From positions 1 through 7,138 of the forward strand of contig NZ_CAMLOV010000230.1 of assembly GCF_946481715.1 (NCBI RefSeq): a stretch of 7,138 nucleotides of DNA, given 5' to 3'. Under the pieces are notes generated by a model. It worked only from the letters and a program-made list of their open reading frames with translations, did no database searches and was not told the origin of the DNA. Both the position numbers and the translations under genes were made by a program. Shown in pieces: positions 5,720 through 7,138 of the stretch (positions are counted from its first letter, which is position 1; each line of letters begins with the position of its first letter). Source of the DNA: an uncultured Mucilaginibacter sp. Lineage in GTDB: Bacteria; Bacteroidota; Bacteroidia; Sphingobacteriales; Sphingobacteriaceae.

Positions 5720-7138
5720 ATGAGAACCTTTCGCACCCTCCTCCTTATCACGCTGTTGGCCACTGCCCTTTGTGCCGATGCAAAAGTTACCTTACCTTCT
5801 GTTTTTACCGATAATATGGTGCTGCAGCAAAAAACAAAAGCTGCCATTTGGGGCAAGGCCGACGCCGGGAAAACTGTTTCGGTAACTACTACCTGGAGTT
5901 CGAAAAAGTACACGGTGGTAGCGGATGCCGATGGTGAATGGAAAGTGATGTTGGCCACGCCATCATACGGCGGGCCTTATGATATTACCGTAAACGATGG
6001 CGATGCCCTTACCCTGAAAAACGTGCTGATAGGCGAGGTTTGGATCTGCTCGGGGCAGAGCAATATGGAGTTCCCGGTATCGGGCTGGTATCAGGTGGTT
6101 AATTATCAACAGGAACTGGCCGAAGCGCAGTACCCCAATATCCGCCTGTTACAGGTAGAGCAAGTAAACAGCACCGTTCCACTTGACGATGCTAAAATTA
6201 CCGGCGGCGGCTGGCAGCCCTGTACTCCGCAAACGGTAGCGAAGTTTTCTGCCGTGGCTTACTTTTTTGCAAGGGATATCTACAAAAAAACAGGCATTCC
6301 CATTGGTTTGATACACTCCTCCTGGGGCGGCACTATTGTAGAGGCCTGGACCAGCGAAAATACCGTGAAGCAATTACCCGACCTGGTCAAAGCTTACCAC
6401 ACCATGAAAACCCTGAACAAAGAGCAAAGCCTCGCCCTGTATAATGCCGAAGTGGCGGCCTGGCAAGCGGCCGTTACAGCGAAGGATAGCGGCTACCAAA
6501 ACGGTGCAGCCGTTTGGGCACCAGCCAATATTGACACTTCCGGCTGGAAAACTGTACCATTACCCGGTGCCTGGGAAGCAGCCGGACTGCCCAATTTTGA
6601 TGGTATTGTTTGGTTCCGTAAAACGATAAATGTGCCCGAGGCAATGGCAGGGAAGGAGCTTACGCTTAGCCTCGGCGCTATTGATGATAACGATATTACT
6701 TTTGTTAACGGTGAAAAAATTGGGGAAACCAACTTTTATGCCGCGCCCCGTAATTACATTATCCCGGCAGAAAAAGTAAAAGCCGGCCAAATGGTTATAA
6801 CCGTGCGCGTTGTTGATACCGGCGGCGACGGCGGCTTCACCGGCAAAAAAGGCGTAATGTTTTTGCAAAGCAAAACGGGCGAACGCATTCCGTTGGAAGG
6901 GCCATGGCTGTATAAGGCAGCGGTTGATTTAAAAGGTTTCCCCGCGCCTGTGCGGAATGATGGGCCAAACCGCCCCTCGGTGCTGTACAACGCCATGATA
7001 AACCCATTTACACAATACGCAGTAAAAGGCGCCATATGGTACCAGGGCGAAGCAAATGCCGACCGTGCGCAGCAGTACGGCGAACTGTTCCCCGCATTAA
7101 TAAACGATTGGCGCCGCGATTGGAATAACCCAAAAATG
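5720..7138 (+). CDS. Secreted sialate O-acetylesterase-family protein, 3' truncated by the window edge
   Basis: The frame stays open from ATG 5720 to the last base, giving 473 residues with no stop. Residues 1 to about 21 form a signal peptide (MRTFRTLLLITLLATALCADA), pointing to periplasmic or exported location. There follows an N-terminal beta domain (VFTDNMVLQQ, 28-37). The SGNH-type esterase core has GEVWICSGQSNMEF (105-118) with the likely nucleophile Ser114, SSWGGT (200-205), and IWYQGEAN (439-446). Residues of about 265-385 form an inserted beta-sandwich resembling the sugar-binding domain of GH2 enzymes (WFRKTINVP, VNGEKIGET), common in this family. The catalytic Asp/His block lies beyond the window. 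Such enzymes remove acetyl groups from sialic acids or, in many Bacteroidota, from plant or other acetylated glycans; the actual substrate cannot be read here. It lies 105 nt after the orphan gene and may have its own promoter. It could feed the sugar pathway upstream. Confidence 0.92.
   Translation, partial: MRTFRTLLLITLLATALCADAKVTLPSVFTDNMVLQQKTKAAIWGKADAGKTVSVTTTWSSKKYTVVADADGEWKVMLATPSYGGPYDITVNDGDALTLKNVLIGEVWICSGQSNMEFPVSGWYQVVNYQQELAEAQYPNIRLLQVEQVNSTVPLDDAKITGGGWQPCTPQTVAKFSAVAYFFARDIYKKTGIPIGLIHSSWGGTIVEAWTSENTVKQLPDLVKAYHTMKTLNKEQSLALYNAEVAAWQAAVTAKDSGYQNGAAVWAPANIDTSGWKTVPLPGAWEAAGLPNFDGIVWFRKTINVPEAMAGKELTLSLGAIDDNDITFVNGEKIGETNFYAAPRNYIIPAEKVKAGQMVITVRVVDTGGDGGFTGKKGVMFLQSKTGERIPLEGPWLYKAAVDLKGFPAPVRNDGPNRPSVLYNAMINPFTQYAVKGAIWYQGEANADRAQQYGELFPALINDWRRDWNNPKM

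Overview
The window looks like a chromosomal catabolic locus of a Bacteroidota bacterium, most plausibly Sphingobacteriaceae (Mucilaginibacter/Pedobacter-like). This is inferred from gene content, mid GC with A-rich, Shine-Dalgarno-poor start regions, and degenerate heptamer repeats in one intergenic gap. No rRNA or other taxonomic marker is present, so the assignment is tentative. All supported genes lie on the + strand.

Layout: (1) positions 1-443 hold the C-terminal part of a UxaA/altronate-type sugar-acid dehydratase cut by the window edge. (2) 459-1223 is an NAD(H)-type short-chain dehydrogenase. (3) 1231-2088 is a fumarylacetoacetate hydrolase-family protein. (4) 2139-2888, 2885-4252 and 4342-4938 are lutA, lutB and lutC, the three-subunit iron-sulfur L-lactate oxidation system. 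lutA and lutB overlap by 4 nt, while lutB and lutC are separated by an odd array of degenerate 7-nt repeats. (5) 4958-5614 is an AT-rich orphan gene of unknown function. (6) 5720 to the window end is a secreted sialate O-acetylesterase-family protein, cut at its C-terminus.

How the genes fit together: dehydratase, SDR and FAH-family hydrolase match the last three steps of the non-phosphorylative 6-deoxyhexose route (L-fucose, possibly L-rhamnose). Fuconate is dehydrated to 2-keto-3-deoxy-fuconate, oxidised at C4 to the 2,4-diketo acid, and hydrolysed to pyruvate plus L-lactate. LutABC would then oxidise that L-lactate to a second pyruvate. The adjacent secreted esterase fits a cell that deacetylates and dismantles complex glycans to obtain such sugars. 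The enzyme families are seen in the sequence; the fucose assignment and the coupling to lactate oxidation are inference from order and known pathways. The most unusual non-coding structure is the heptamer array at about 4234-4340, which also encodes the last residues of LutB. The main unexplained gene is the AT-rich ORF between lutC and the esterase.
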